Source: Acidimicrobiales bacterium (lineage in GTDB: Bacteria; Actinomycetota; Acidimicrobiia; Acidimicrobiales; JAKAVM01). From it: a stretch of DNA of 64,000 nt. The notes beneath the pieces are model-generated. The model made no database searches. It saw nothing but the letters and a program-made list of their open reading frames with translations, and was not told where the DNA came from. Each line of letters opens with the position of its first letter. Position 1 is the stretch's first letter. This document shows positions 54,921 to 63,980 of this stretch, piece after piece. Location of the stretch: NCBI GenBank assembly GCA_027452005.1, contig DAIDHF010000001.1, positions 1 through 64,000 on the forward strand, given 5' to 3'. Both the position numbers and the translations under genes were made by a program.

Positions 54921-57209
54921 CTATCTGGCATCAGCAAAAAAGCCTTCTCTTTGCATCCAAAGTATTGCAGCCTCGAGGTCTAAGACATCGGTTACTCGTC
55001 CATGGAGGACCACTGCTCCCGCCAGCCCGTATCCCGAGTCAACATCCATCAAGTCTACAGTGTCTTCAAGAACGTCAACCATGTCTGCCACGACGAAGCC
55101 GATAGGACCGTGATCAGACTCATGTACTACTACCTTTAGGGGTTCACCGGGAACAACTGTGTGTCCTAAAATACCTAGTACCTCATGGAGGCGTACGAGC
55201 CTCATGAGGGAGCCACGATATTGGACAACATCAATTTCGCCTGACTTCTCTACATCATTGGCTTCAATTTCCTCAAGTCTGGCTATTTGATCCACGGGAA
55301 TTGCAACCGTTCGGTTTTCCCCAACTCTCAATATTACGAACGCAGACTTTGATCCCTCGTCGATCTTGTCTTCATGGGAAGACTTACCCTCGAAAGAGAT
55401 CCTGATAGCCGCGTCCTTGATTCCTCCTAAGGATGCAAGGCCTGCGACATCTAAGATCAAGGCCACTGATCCGTCCCCCAGTATAGTTGCCCCGGCAAAT
55501 GCGTCGATCTGTTTTACGAGTGAGCCTAAAGGCTTTACTACTATCTCTTGGGTCTCAAAGACCTCATCAAAAATAAGACCAAATTTTAGTTCATCATCTT
55601 GGAGTACAGCCACGGTTGCCGGTCCATCACTAGGACGCCCGTCGTCGGGGAAACCCAACAACTTGTCAAGCCTAACAAGAGGTAACAGGTCACCGCGCAG
55701 ACGAAATACAGAGGCCTCGCCAATTTGTTCAATCTCAGTTGGTGATGCCTGGGTGCCGATATGAAGCATCTCAACTAGATTTGGTTGGGGAATTGCGAAT
55801 CTCTGTTGACGGGAGCTAATTAAAAGTGCCGGAATAATAGCCAACGTGAGTGGTATTCGGATTCGGAAAGTAGTTCCTCGATCGAATTCGCTGTATACGT
55901 CAACCGTACCGCCAATTGACTCAATATTAGAACGAACCACGTCCATTCCGACTCCCCGCCCGGACACACTGGTTACCTTCTCCGCAGTTGAAAATCCAGG
56001 GGAGAAGATTAGCTCGATAATCTCGCGTTGAGACATCCGATCAATCTGCTCTTGTGAGAGTAGGCCAGTCGAAATGGCCTTGGACGCAACCTTCTCTAAA
56101 TTGATACCACCACCGTCGTCAATAGTTTCAAGAACTACTTGACCGCCCTCGTGAAAGGCTCGAACAGTTAGTTGCCCGGTTGGCTGCTTCCCCTTGGCTA
56201 CTCGAACATCCGGGTCTTCAATTCCATGATCTAGAGAGTTGCGAATTAGATGGGTAAATGGGCCTCTTATGGCCTCTAGCACGGTTCGGTCTAATTCAGT
56301 TTCTCCCCCATCCATTTCGAGGTTTACCTTCTTATTGAACTGTGCGCAGAGATCTCTGACTAGCCGAGGCAGCGAAGACCACATATGGGCCAAAGGCTGC
56401 ATTCGAGTTTTCATTACGCCCTCTTGGAGTTCGCTGACAATTAGAGACAGGCGAGATACGGTTTGAGAAAGTGCAATATCTTCGAAGTGATCGGCCGATG
56501 AGATAACCTCATTTCTTGCTAATACCAATTCCCCGACTTGACGCATCAAAGTATCGAGGAGCTCTACATCAACCCTTACCGTTCTATCGGTAATTGATCT
56601 TGCTCCCGCCGAGCCCGACTCGAGCTGCGATTCGGGCATAGTTGAAACTGGGGGTGAGCTTTTCTGAGAAGTATCTTGTTGGTCTGTGGATAACCCAGAG
56701 CCCGTGGCTGAATCATCGCCAACAGCGTCTCGATTGGTTTCTACCCCATTTTCAGAAGACTGGGTTGCGGGGGAAGGTGGGTTCACAGAGGGTTGTGGTG
56801 TGCCGGAACTCTGTGCCTCCTTTAGTCTGGCAACGATCTCGTCGACGTTCATGTCTGGCTCCAGCCCGGTGTCACCTATTGCAGCCAAGATCACCCGAAT
56901 CGTGTCGCCAGCAGCGAGAAGTACGTTAGTTCGATTTTTATCTAGCACGAGTTCCTGGTCTCGCAAGAGCGATAAGAGGGTTTCGGCACCGTGAGTTACC
57001 TCCTCGAGGAGGGGATATCCCAAAAATCCGCTTGTCCCTTTTATCGTATGGAAAATTCTAAATGCCGAACTGAGGTGGTCATGTGAAGACGGGTTGGTCT
57101 CTAGTTCTATAATGTCTCTGTCGAACTGTTCGAGCCCCTCAGCTGACTCGGCGAGGAACTCCTGGACGATTTCGTCCATGGATTCATCGATCACAGGTCT
57201 ATCGGTCAC
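54921..57209 (-). CDS. cheA: Chemotaxis histidine kinase CheA with two C-terminal CheW-like domains
   Basis: A 762-residue kinase. The N-terminal phosphotransfer domain has the phospho-His in RIFHTIKGTSGF (His54). A disordered Ser/Pro-rich linker (about residues 135-205) takes the place of a clear P2 domain. The dimerisation and ATPase domains follow with LVLARNEVI, HLIRNSLDHGIEDPD, IDDGGGI and GRGVGMDVVRSNIE. Two CheW-like domains end the protein (about residues 475-605 and 620-755; the second has VVQYRGSLMRLVRLHEVLGI). The gene begins with GTG and is the first of the che operon. It diverges from the chemoreceptor gene. Confidence 0.95.
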   Translation of the reverse strand: MTDRPVIDESMDEIVQEFLAESAEGLEQFDRDIIELETNPSSHDHLSSAFRIFHTIKGTSGFLGYPLLEEVTHGAETLLSLLRDQELVLDKNRTNVLLAAGDTIRVILAAIGDTGLEPDMNVDEIVARLKEAQSSGTPQPSVNPPSPATQSSENGVETNRDAVGDDSATGSGLSTDQQDTSQKSSPPVSTMPESQLESGSAGARSITDRTVRVDVELLDTLMRQVGELVLARNEVISSADHFEDIALSQTVSRLSLIVSELQEGVMKTRMQPLAHMWSSLPRLVRDLCAQFNKKVNLEMDGGETELDRTVLEAIRGPFTHLIRNSLDHGIEDPDVRVAKGKQPTGQLTVRAFHEGGQVVLETIDDGGGINLEKVASKAISTGLLSQEQIDRMSQREIIELIFSPGFSTAEKVTSVSGRGVGMDVVRSNIESIGGTVDVYSEFDRGTTFRIRIPLTLAIIPALLISSRQQRFAIPQPNLVEMLHIGTQASPTEIEQIGEASVFRLRGDLLPLVRLDKLLGFPDDGRPSDGPATVAVLQDDELKFGLIFDEVFETQEIVVKPLGSLVKQIDAFAGATILGDGSVALILDVAGLASLGGIKDAAIRISFEGKSSHEDKIDEGSKSAFVILRVGENRTVAIPVDQIARLEEIEANDVEKSGEIDVVQYRGSLMRLVRLHEVLGILGHTVVPGEPLKVVVHESDHGPIGFVVADMVDVLEDTVDLMDVDSGYGLAGAVVLHGRVTDVLDLEAAILWMQREGFFADAR

Positions 57210-57318
57210 GCTATAAATGTTAGTATTTCACAGCACAAAGTTCCCAGTAAAAGTAGAGTTTTAATTATTCAAGGAATTTAGCCAAAAACTAGCGAATGTT
57301 TCCAGGAGGCAAAGTCTC
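57210..57318. promoter_or_regulatory. Divergent AT-rich start region between cheA and the chemoreceptor gene
   Basis: These 109 nt are AT-rich and must drive both the che operon (-) and the receptor gene (+). AGGAGG at 57305-57310 is the receptor's ribosome binding site. I cannot name a confident promoter; I looked for a FliA-type (TAAA-N15-GCCGATAA) sequence and found none. Confidence 0.4.
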
Positions 57319-59229
57319 ATGTTAGGTAGAATAATTAGGCAGATTGTCCGTCCTGCAACGGCTTTTGCTGGCAAGATCCAGATGGGTGCCAAAGTGTCGA
57401 TCGCCCTAGTTCTTGTTCTCTTGCCGTTAGGGTTGGTACAGAATGACTATGTGAGTCAGCTATCCTCTCAGCGCTCGCAAGCCGCCACGCAACAGCAGGG
57501 ACTCGAATATCTAAATCCAGTCCTTGGGCTTGATCGAGAGATGGTTCAGGCCCGTCAAGTTGCCGTGAACTCTGGCCAAATTGGAAATTCCCTTGGCTCG
57601 GCGCTTTCAGCAGTCGACTCGGCGGATGCCCAATTTGGAACCCAACTCGGTTTGAGCCCTAGCTGGCAGACCGTCAGGAATACAATTCAAAACGTCCAAG
57701 TTGCATCTGGCACTGTAGCTTCAGTGAACGCTGCCTGGACTGGCGCGATACAATCGCTAGAAGCATTTATTGTCAAAATAGCTCAAAATTCACAACTGAA
57801 CGCACAGCCAACAAGTAGTACGGCGGACATTGTCGACATGCTGACCGGCTCACTTGTGAGGTACACCAATTATGTCGGGCAACTATTTGACTCGACTAGT
57901 TCAGGCAGTAGTTCTGCTGGTTCAAGTGCCGCATCACAAGCTAAAGATGAACTAGCAGTTGTTCAACAGGAACTTGCCGGTATCCAATCTTCGCCAGCCA
58001 CGAGTACGGTCTCGAGTCAGATCTCTGGCACGGTCGGTCAGCTATCAGTAACGACTTCAGGGTCACTTGCTGGAGTGTTGTCAAATATTTCTACCCTTGA
58101 AAATCAGGCATCTACTGCTTTGAATCAGATTCTCACACAGCTTGGTTCATCGCTGAATACAAATCAGTTGCGAGATCTTATAATCACGATTGTCATGTCA
58201 ATTTTGGCATTGTGGTTAGCGGCTGGAATTACAATTCAGGTTAAAGATTCAGCCAAGAATCTAACAAGTGCGATGAAGAAGGTAGCTCAAGGAGACGTTA
58301 CAGTAAAAGCCGAGGTGGATTGCGAAGATGAATTTGGGTCAGTCGCTGAACACCTCAATGGGGCTCTGTTTAAAATTAGAGAATCGCTTACTGTTATAAA
58401 TCAGAAGATGAACTCGGTTTCAGTGTCTTCTAAGGACCTTTCCGAAGTGTCCTCCTCGATGTCTTCAACTGCCGACGCTACTTCAGAGCGCGCGGCAGCC
58501 GTATCTTCGGCAAGTGAGCAAGTAAATACAAACGTTACCGTGGTGGCAGCAGCAATAGAAGAAATGGTTGCTAGCGTTAAAGAAATCGCATCAAATGCCT
58601 CGAAAGCCTCTGAAGTTGCAGTACGGGCTTCTGAGATAGCGACTATTGCTGGAGAAAATATTGGAAGACTGGAAACTTCTAGTGTAGAGATCTCTAACGT
58701 TGTTTCCTTGATTACTTCAATTGCCGAACAGACTAACTTGCTGGCTCTCAATGCCACAATTGAGGCCGCCCGGGCCGGTGAGATGGGCAAGGGATTTGCC
58801 GTTGTTGCTAACGAGGTCAAAGACCTGGCAGCAAAGACAACTAAAGCCACAGAAGATATTTCACACCGGATTGAGGCAATCCAGGCCAATACCCAAGGTG
58901 CCACTGAGTCGGTAAGCCAGATCCGTCAGATCGTCGATGAGATTAACGACATTCAGGGATCTATTGCATCCTCAGTCGAGGAACAGGCGGCCGCCGTCTC
59001 AGAGGTAGGCAGGAGCGTTTCGGAAGCTGCCGGATCAACGGCGGCGATTGTAGACAACATAACCGGAGTTGCCAAGTCGGCACAGGAAACCAGCGATGGA
59101 GCTGACCGAAATCAACGATCCGCGGAACAAGTGACGGCCGTCTCTCTAGAACTTCAGAGCCTGATTGGTAATCTATTAGGACAGTTTGAATTTGGAAACG
59201 GATCTAAAGACTTAGCTTCAAAGAATTGA
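57319..59229 (+). CDS. Methyl-accepting chemotaxis protein
   Basis: A 636-residue receptor. First membrane segment at about residues 27-42; an extracellular helical sensor domain to about residue 288, rich in Ser, Ala and Gln (SSGSSSAGSSAAS); second membrane segment at about residues 290-309; then HAMP and the signalling domain. The hairpin tip that binds CheW and CheA is SIAEQTNLLALNATIEAARA, followed by GEMGKGFAVVANEVKDLAA. No C-terminal CheR-docking pentapeptide is seen. AGGAGG precedes the ATG. It is the only receptor in the window and its ligand is unknown. Confidence 0.96.
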   Translation: MLGRIIRQIVRPATAFAGKIQMGAKVSIALVLVLLPLGLVQNDYVSQLSSQRSQAATQQQGLEYLNPVLGLDREMVQARQVAVNSGQIGNSLGSALSAVDSADAQFGTQLGLSPSWQTVRNTIQNVQVASGTVASVNAAWTGAIQSLEAFIVKIAQNSQLNAQPTSSTADIVDMLTGSLVRYTNYVGQLFDSTSSGSSSAGSSAASQAKDELAVVQQELAGIQSSPATSTVSSQISGTVGQLSVTTSGSLAGVLSNISTLENQASTALNQILTQLGSSLNTNQLRDLIITIVMSILALWLAAGITIQVKDSAKNLTSAMKKVAQGDVTVKAEVDCEDEFGSVAEHLNGALFKIRESLTVINQKMNSVSVSSKDLSEVSSSMSSTADATSERAAAVSSASEQVNTNVTVVAAAIEEMVASVKEIASNASKASEVAVRASEIATIAGENIGRLETSSVEISNVVSLITSIAEQTNLLALNATIEAARAGEMGKGFAVVANEVKDLAAKTTKATEDISHRIEAIQANTQGATESVSQIRQIVDEINDIQGSIASSVEEQAAAVSEVGRSVSEAAGSTAAIVDNITGVAKSAQETSDGADRNQRSAEQVTAVSLELQSLIGNLLGQFEFGNGSKDLASKN

Positions 59230-59242
59230 TTACGTTTTAAAA

Positions 59243-60355
59243 GTGGCGGAGACTATCTCTGGAATTGAAATTGGAGAAACTCTTAGTAGGATACTCCAAA
59301 ATAAAGAAATCGGATCCTTTTACTTTGAAGAGGCTGTTCTTTTGCCCTCTCATGACAGAGCGGATCTTCGGCGAGATGGCCCCGACGGCTTCAAAGTAAC
59401 CCTTTGGTTATATGATGGTCAAGTTTGTGGTTGGAATTGTCCTGGTGAGACCGATTTCTACGCTTGTATCGACCGGTTGTTGTTGGCACCGTCGGGTAAC
59501 TATAGCTTTACTCCAGGAGAGCTTCAAGGTGATCCTAGTCAAGGCGTTGACATCGCCAATCGGGTTCTGAGTAGTGTTCAAGCCGCTCGGGAACAATTGG
59601 ATAGGCAATACTTTATTAGGCTGAAGGACGTTGAGTTAGAAGATCAATCCGTAGGAATGATGGGAAGCCATTGGAACTGTCTTCTAGAGTTCATCTGCTT
59701 CACCAGGGGAAAATACGACAATAGTGATATAGATCGTAGTCCGGGTTTTAGCTCAAGGGAAAGAGTTCAGCTCCTTGGAAGGAGCGCAATTGAAGAACTA
59801 TATGCCCACCTGTGCGACCAGCTCTCACTGGCTAGCGATGAGATTTCTGGAATTTTGTATGATCTATTTTCTGAAGGACTGCTGGAATTTGATTTGTGGT
59901 TTGACCTCAAGCCAAAGGTGGTTGACCAACTAGATGCGCCAAACATCGAGCAGCTGGCTGAGAGCAATCCGGCAATCGATGATTGTGTATATTTGGAATC
60001 TGACGAATTATTGGGAAGATTGTCGCAAAATTCTTTGCAGTTAGCAGAGTATCTTCGGGCATTCGCTTATATTGGACCTCAACCGCCACCGGGGCCACCC
60101 AAATTGCTCGATATGACAACTGGAGATGGGCCCATGGACGAGAGCAAGGTCGCTGATGAGCTAGTAAGCCCACCCTATCCCGGACCACCCCCCAGTGAAA
60201 CTTTCCGGCCTGCAGTGGACGTGACGAGTAGGAGTGAAGCAGGTGGGGAGAGAGACTTCGACATTATTACAGCGTCTGAAAACCGCCCAGAAGGGAGCCA
60301 GGAACAAGATCACGGGGATCTCCTCAAGTGGTTCCTAGACAGCTCCAAAGGGTAG
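59243..60355 (+). CDS. PATAN/DUF4388-like protein between the chemoreceptor and pilB
   Basis: A 370-residue soluble protein. Residues about 8-110 fit the PATAN/DUF4388 pattern: an N-terminal helix (ETLSRILQNKEIGSFYFEE), a strand turn with LWLYDGQVCGW, and DFYACIDRLLLAPSGNYSFT followed by PGE. The middle is helical (REYFIRLKDVELED-like, here DRQYFIRLKDVELED, and ELYAHLCDQLSLASDEI). The C-terminal 90 residues are Pro-rich and disordered, ending in a short helix (GDLLKWFLDSSKG). It starts 13 nt after the receptor gene. PATAN proteins of cyanobacteria bind the pilus motor PilB, and this position suggests a similar role. The domain call is by eye. Confidence 0.6.
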   Translation: MAETISGIEIGETLSRILQNKEIGSFYFEEAVLLPSHDRADLRRDGPDGFKVTLWLYDGQVCGWNCPGETDFYACIDRLLLAPSGNYSFTPGELQGDPSQGVDIANRVLSSVQAAREQLDRQYFIRLKDVELEDQSVGMMGSHWNCLLEFICFTRGKYDNSDIDRSPGFSSRERVQLLGRSAIEELYAHLCDQLSLASDEISGILYDLFSEGLLEFDLWFDLKPKVVDQLDAPNIEQLAESNPAIDDCVYLESDELLGRLSQNSLQLAEYLRAFAYIGPQPPPGPPKLLDMTTGDGPMDESKVADELVSPPYPGPPPSETFRPAVDVTSRSEAGGERDFDIITASENRPEGSQEQDHGDLLKWFLDSSKG

Positions 60356-60358
60356 AGA

Positions 60359-60376
60359 TGCTTACGATTGTAAGCA
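60359..60376. terminator. 7-bp hairpin just after the PATAN-like gene
   Basis: TGCTTAC (60359-60365) and GTAAGCA (60370-60376) form a perfect 7-bp stem with a 4-nt loop, 3 nt after the stop codon. No T-run follows. It may attenuate or stabilise the message between the receptor pair and the pil genes. The remaining gap to pilB holds no convincing gene. Confidence 0.42.
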
Positions 60377-60636
60377 GAAGCTAAACAGTAATTGCAGAAA
60401 GTTTGAAATCCTGTTACGTGTGGGCGGGCTCGAAATTGATGGAATACAGCTCGCGTGAAATGCGCTCAATGGTCAGAGAATCTATTCGAACGTATAAAAT
60501 TCCTGTTAGACTGTTGACTGTAAAGACGTTGAGGAGCGCAACTTTTGGAACGAGGTGTACTGTGGATTCGACGCAGATCGGACGATTAGAGTGAGTTTTT
60601 TCGTCGCCAGCAAGTCAGGTAGCAATTAGGATGGTC

Positions 60637-62325
60637 ATGATTCGGGGCAATGAGGATGTACTAAAAACCCTCCTCATCCAAAATGGCCTTCTCACTCAAG
60701 AGCAGGTCAACTACGCAGTTGCAATCCAGGGATCATCAGGCAAGGTATTTAGTCGCGTTCTTCTAGACGAGAACATGATCTCAGAAAATGACCTGGTGAG
60801 GGTGCTTGCTCAGCAGGCCGGGTATGAGTTTGTGGAATTAGAAGAATTCCACACGGACTCTTCTGCGGTGTCGATGATAGGCGCATCGCTTGCTAGGAAG
60901 TGTGGTGCGATGCCTATCTCCTGGGACGGCAATCGTCTCGTCGTGGCCATGTCTAATCCCAATGATATCGTGGCCATTGATGATATCAGGGCGGTAACTG
61001 GTTGCGAGATCTCAGTTGTGGTGGCGACGCCGACGGCGCTTGAGACCGCAATTGAATCCAACTACCGCCATGACCAGATGGTCCAAGATATTTCCGAGCA
61101 GGCCTCAGAAACCTTCCAGGGCGAAGATCTCAGTTACCTCCGTGAGGCCATTGAAGATGCACCACTTGTAAAATTGATGAATTTGATGATTTCTCAGGCC
61201 GTTACCGACCGGGCATCTGATATCCATTTTGAACCAACCGAGCATGAGGTAAGAGTTCGGTATCGGATCGATGGAGTTCTATACGAGGTGATGCATCTCA
61301 GAAAGAATATTCAAAGCGGTATTACTTCACGAATAAAAATCATGGCAGACATGGATATTGCCGAACATCGACTTCCTCAAGATGGTCGCATGACGGCCGA
61401 CGTAAATGGTCGTACTATCGACTTGAGGTGCGTGTCTTTCCCCACGGCGTGGGGCGAAAAGGTCGTCATGAGGATCCTCGACCACTCCAAAGCCCTGTAC
61501 CGTCTGGAAGAGCTAGGGTTTATGCCTGAGGCGTTGTCGAGGTATGAAGATTGCTACCGGCGATCACATGGGACGATTCTGGTAACTGGGCCAACCGGGT
61601 CCGGGAAAACAACTACCCTATATGCCACTCTAAACGTGTTGAACGAAGAGACTAAAAACATACTTACTGCGGAAGATCCCGTGGAATATCGAATTCCTGG
61701 CATCAATCAGATACAGGTCAATTACAAGACTGGGTTGACCTTCCCGTTTGCCCTCAAGGCAATGATGAGAGGGGATCCGGATATTATCTTGGTAGGTGAG
61801 ATTCGGGACCAAGATACCGCTCGAATGGCCACTGAGGCCTCATTGACCGGCCACTTAGTTTTGTCGACTCTACACACCAATGACGCTGCCTCTACAACCT
61901 TGAGACTGACCGAAATGGGTGTTGAGCCATTTCTGGTATCTTCTGCGGTCACTTGTGTTGTCGCTCAGCGGTTATCCAGGCAACTCTGTGATAGATGCAA
62001 AGAACCGTTCTATCTATCACCAGGCCAATCAAAACTCGCCGATCGCTTGGGGCTCTTTCCAGAGGGTTGGGATCAACCGTTAACCTTGTATCGTCCCGTT
62101 GGATGCAATATCTGCTCAAAGACCGGCTTCAGGGGAAGAATGGCAATATATGAAGTCTTGGTTATTAGCGAGGGGATTGGTCAGCTAATTGTCGAAGGAG
62201 CCCACACGGAAGATATCCGCAAGCTAGCTGTGGCAGAGGGGATGGAGTCATTACTTCAGTCTGGAATGCACCATGTACGCCTCGGTACTACAACGGTAGA
62301 AGAAGTACTTAGAGTAATCAGTTGA
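60637..62325 (+). CDS. pilB: Type IV pilus assembly ATPase PilB
   Basis: A 562-residue hexameric ATPase of the GspE/PilB family that powers pilus extension. Residues about 1-150 are an MshEN-type N-terminal domain (KTLLIQNGLLTQEQVNYAV), which binds c-di-GMP in several relatives. Walker A is GPTGSGKTTTLYATL near residue 314. The Asp box and Walker B region have TAEDPVEYRIPGINQIQV and GDPDIILVGEIRDQDTA, then a His box (GHLVLSTLHTND). Four cysteines (CDRC and CNIC) bind zinc. The ATG at 60637 is preferred, with TTAGGA upstream; the ATG at 60631 is also possible. Confidence 0.96.
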   Translation: MIRGNEDVLKTLLIQNGLLTQEQVNYAVAIQGSSGKVFSRVLLDENMISENDLVRVLAQQAGYEFVELEEFHTDSSAVSMIGASLARKCGAMPISWDGNRLVVAMSNPNDIVAIDDIRAVTGCEISVVVATPTALETAIESNYRHDQMVQDISEQASETFQGEDLSYLREAIEDAPLVKLMNLMISQAVTDRASDIHFEPTEHEVRVRYRIDGVLYEVMHLRKNIQSGITSRIKIMADMDIAEHRLPQDGRMTADVNGRTIDLRCVSFPTAWGEKVVMRILDHSKALYRLEELGFMPEALSRYEDCYRRSHGTILVTGPTGSGKTTTLYATLNVLNEETKNILTAEDPVEYRIPGINQIQVNYKTGLTFPFALKAMMRGDPDIILVGEIRDQDTARMATEASLTGHLVLSTLHTNDAASTTLRLTEMGVEPFLVSSAVTCVVAQRLSRQLCDRCKEPFYLSPGQSKLADRLGLFPEGWDQPLTLYRPVGCNICSKTGFRGRMAIYEVLVISEGIGQLIVEGAHTEDIRKLAVAEGMESLLQSGMHHVRLGTTTVEEVLRVIS

Positions 62326-62402
62326 CAGTTATTGAATTTTTCTTGGGTAAAGCCCTTCGGAAAGATCGCTGTGTTTTTTGTCAAAAGGAGAACGAGGTAT
62401 AG

Positions 62403-63980
62403 ATGCAAAGCGCTTCTCGCCAATTGGGAGAGTTACTAGTAGATCATAAGGTTCTATCAAAAGATACTCTCGAGCTGTTACTTTCTCGTGAAGAGACCGA
62501 AGGTGTTCCTCTAATAAAATTACTTACCTCCGATGGCTATGTCTCCGAGAAGGACCTAGCAGCCGCGATAGCCGAAAAAGCGGGTTATGAATTTGTAGAC
62601 TTCAACGAGATCAATTTGAACCCAAAAGTTGATGGGTTGATTCCACCAGACATGTCTCTTCACTTCAAGGCTGTCCCAGTAGATATTGTTGACGACCACC
62701 TACGGGTTGCATTACTTGACCCATCAGACACGGCCGTTCTAGAGGAACTAGAGAAGATTACCGGGTTTTCGATTAAGCCTGTAATGGCCGACAAACACGA
62801 CCTTGAACGCATCCTGAGGGCATTGCACGGTGATCTTATTGCTCCCACCGGAAGTGTTGACGGAACTGAAAGTGTAGGAAATACGGGTGATCTGGACTTC
62901 CAGATTGTCAAAGGAGATCTACACATCAATGAGTTACTGACCAAGGTCGTAGAAAACGGAGGTTCAGACCTCCATCTAACTGTGGGAATCCATCCCACCA
63001 TGAGGCTCCATGGGGAGATGATGCCCATGACCGAGTACCCGAAATTATCTGGATCTGAGACTCGGAGATTAATTTTTGCGATTCTGACCCAGCGTCAACG
63101 CGAGCGCTTTGAAACAGATAAAGAGCTTGATACTGCACATGCCGTGCCTGCATGCGGTCGTTTTCGTGTAAACGTGTTCTACCAGAGGGACTCTGTTGGG
63201 GGAGTTATGAGATCAATTCCCTATGAAATCGTTCCTCTCGATGCCCTAGGATTGCCACCGGCAGTTTCTCAGTTTGCTGAGTTGCCGAGAGGTCTTGTCC
63301 TGGTAACCGGCCCTACCGGTTCGGGGAAATCCACGACCCTGGCCTCGCTCGTTGACATCATAAATACCAACAAGAAGTGCCATATAATAACCGTTGAGGA
63401 CCCAATAGAGTTTTTACATCGACACAAGGCGGCAGTAGTAAACCAGAGAGAAGTAGGCGAGGACACACACTCATTTTCTGAAGCTCTCAAGCACGCATTG
63501 AGGCAGGATCCAGACGTGATTTTGGTCGGAGAGTTGCGAGATCTAGAGACTATTTCCACGGCCCTAACTGCTGCTGAAACTGGACACCTTGTTTTTGCGA
63601 CTCTGCACACTCAAGACGCCCCTCAGTCGGTTGATCGCGTAATTGACGTGTTCCCAGCTCACCAGCAACAGCAAATCCGGACGATGCTGGCGGGTGCCTT
63701 ACAGGGAATTGTAACGCAGCAGCTTGTGCCTCTTGCCGGAAGACCTGGCCGAGCAGTTGCATCGGAAGTTCTCGTGTGTACACCTGCCGTTAGAAACCTA
63801 ATCAGAGAAGGGAAGACCCATCAGATTTACTCTGCCATGCAAGCTGGAGGGAAGTTTGGGATGCAGACTATGGACATGTCACTGGCCAGCCTAGTTCGCA
63901 AGAGCGAAATATCGCTCTCAATGGCAATCGAGCGATGCGCAAATGAAGATGATCTCAAGAGACTTGCCGGTGCCGCTTAG
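62403..63980 (+). CDS. pilT: PilT-type retraction ATPase with an N-terminal MshEN-like domain
   Basis: A 525-residue protein about 170 residues longer than typical PilT (350 or so). The extension, residues 1-150, begins RQLGELLVDHKVLSKDTLEL and ends with LEELEKITGFSIKPV, the pattern of the PilB/GspE N-terminal domain. The C-terminal 350 residues are PilT: DLHLTVGIHPTMRLHGEM near residue 186, Walker A GPTGSGKSTTLASL, TVEDPIEFLH, QDPDVILVGELRD, GHLVFATLHTQDA, and the PilT-typical VRNLIREGKTHQIYSAMQ. It would drive pilus retraction. It starts 77 nt after pilB. Confidence 0.94.
   Translation: MQSASRQLGELLVDHKVLSKDTLELLLSREETEGVPLIKLLTSDGYVSEKDLAAAIAEKAGYEFVDFNEINLNPKVDGLIPPDMSLHFKAVPVDIVDDHLRVALLDPSDTAVLEELEKITGFSIKPVMADKHDLERILRALHGDLIAPTGSVDGTESVGNTGDLDFQIVKGDLHINELLTKVVENGGSDLHLTVGIHPTMRLHGEMMPMTEYPKLSGSETRRLIFAILTQRQRERFETDKELDTAHAVPACGRFRVNVFYQRDSVGGVMRSIPYEIVPLDALGLPPAVSQFAELPRGLVLVTGPTGSGKSTTLASLVDIINTNKKCHIITVEDPIEFLHRHKAAVVNQREVGEDTHSFSEALKHALRQDPDVILVGELRDLETISTALTAAETGHLVFATLHTQDAPQSVDRVIDVFPAHQQQQIRTMLAGALQGIVTQQLVPLAGRPGRAVASEVLVCTPAVRNLIREGKTHQIYSAMQAGGKFGMQTMDMSLASLVRKSEISLSMAIERCANEDDLKRLAGAA

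Noticed and set aside
60403-60594. Plus-strand 63-codon frame in the gap before pilB
   Set aside because: No ribosome binding site and an irregular composition; no homology pattern is visible.
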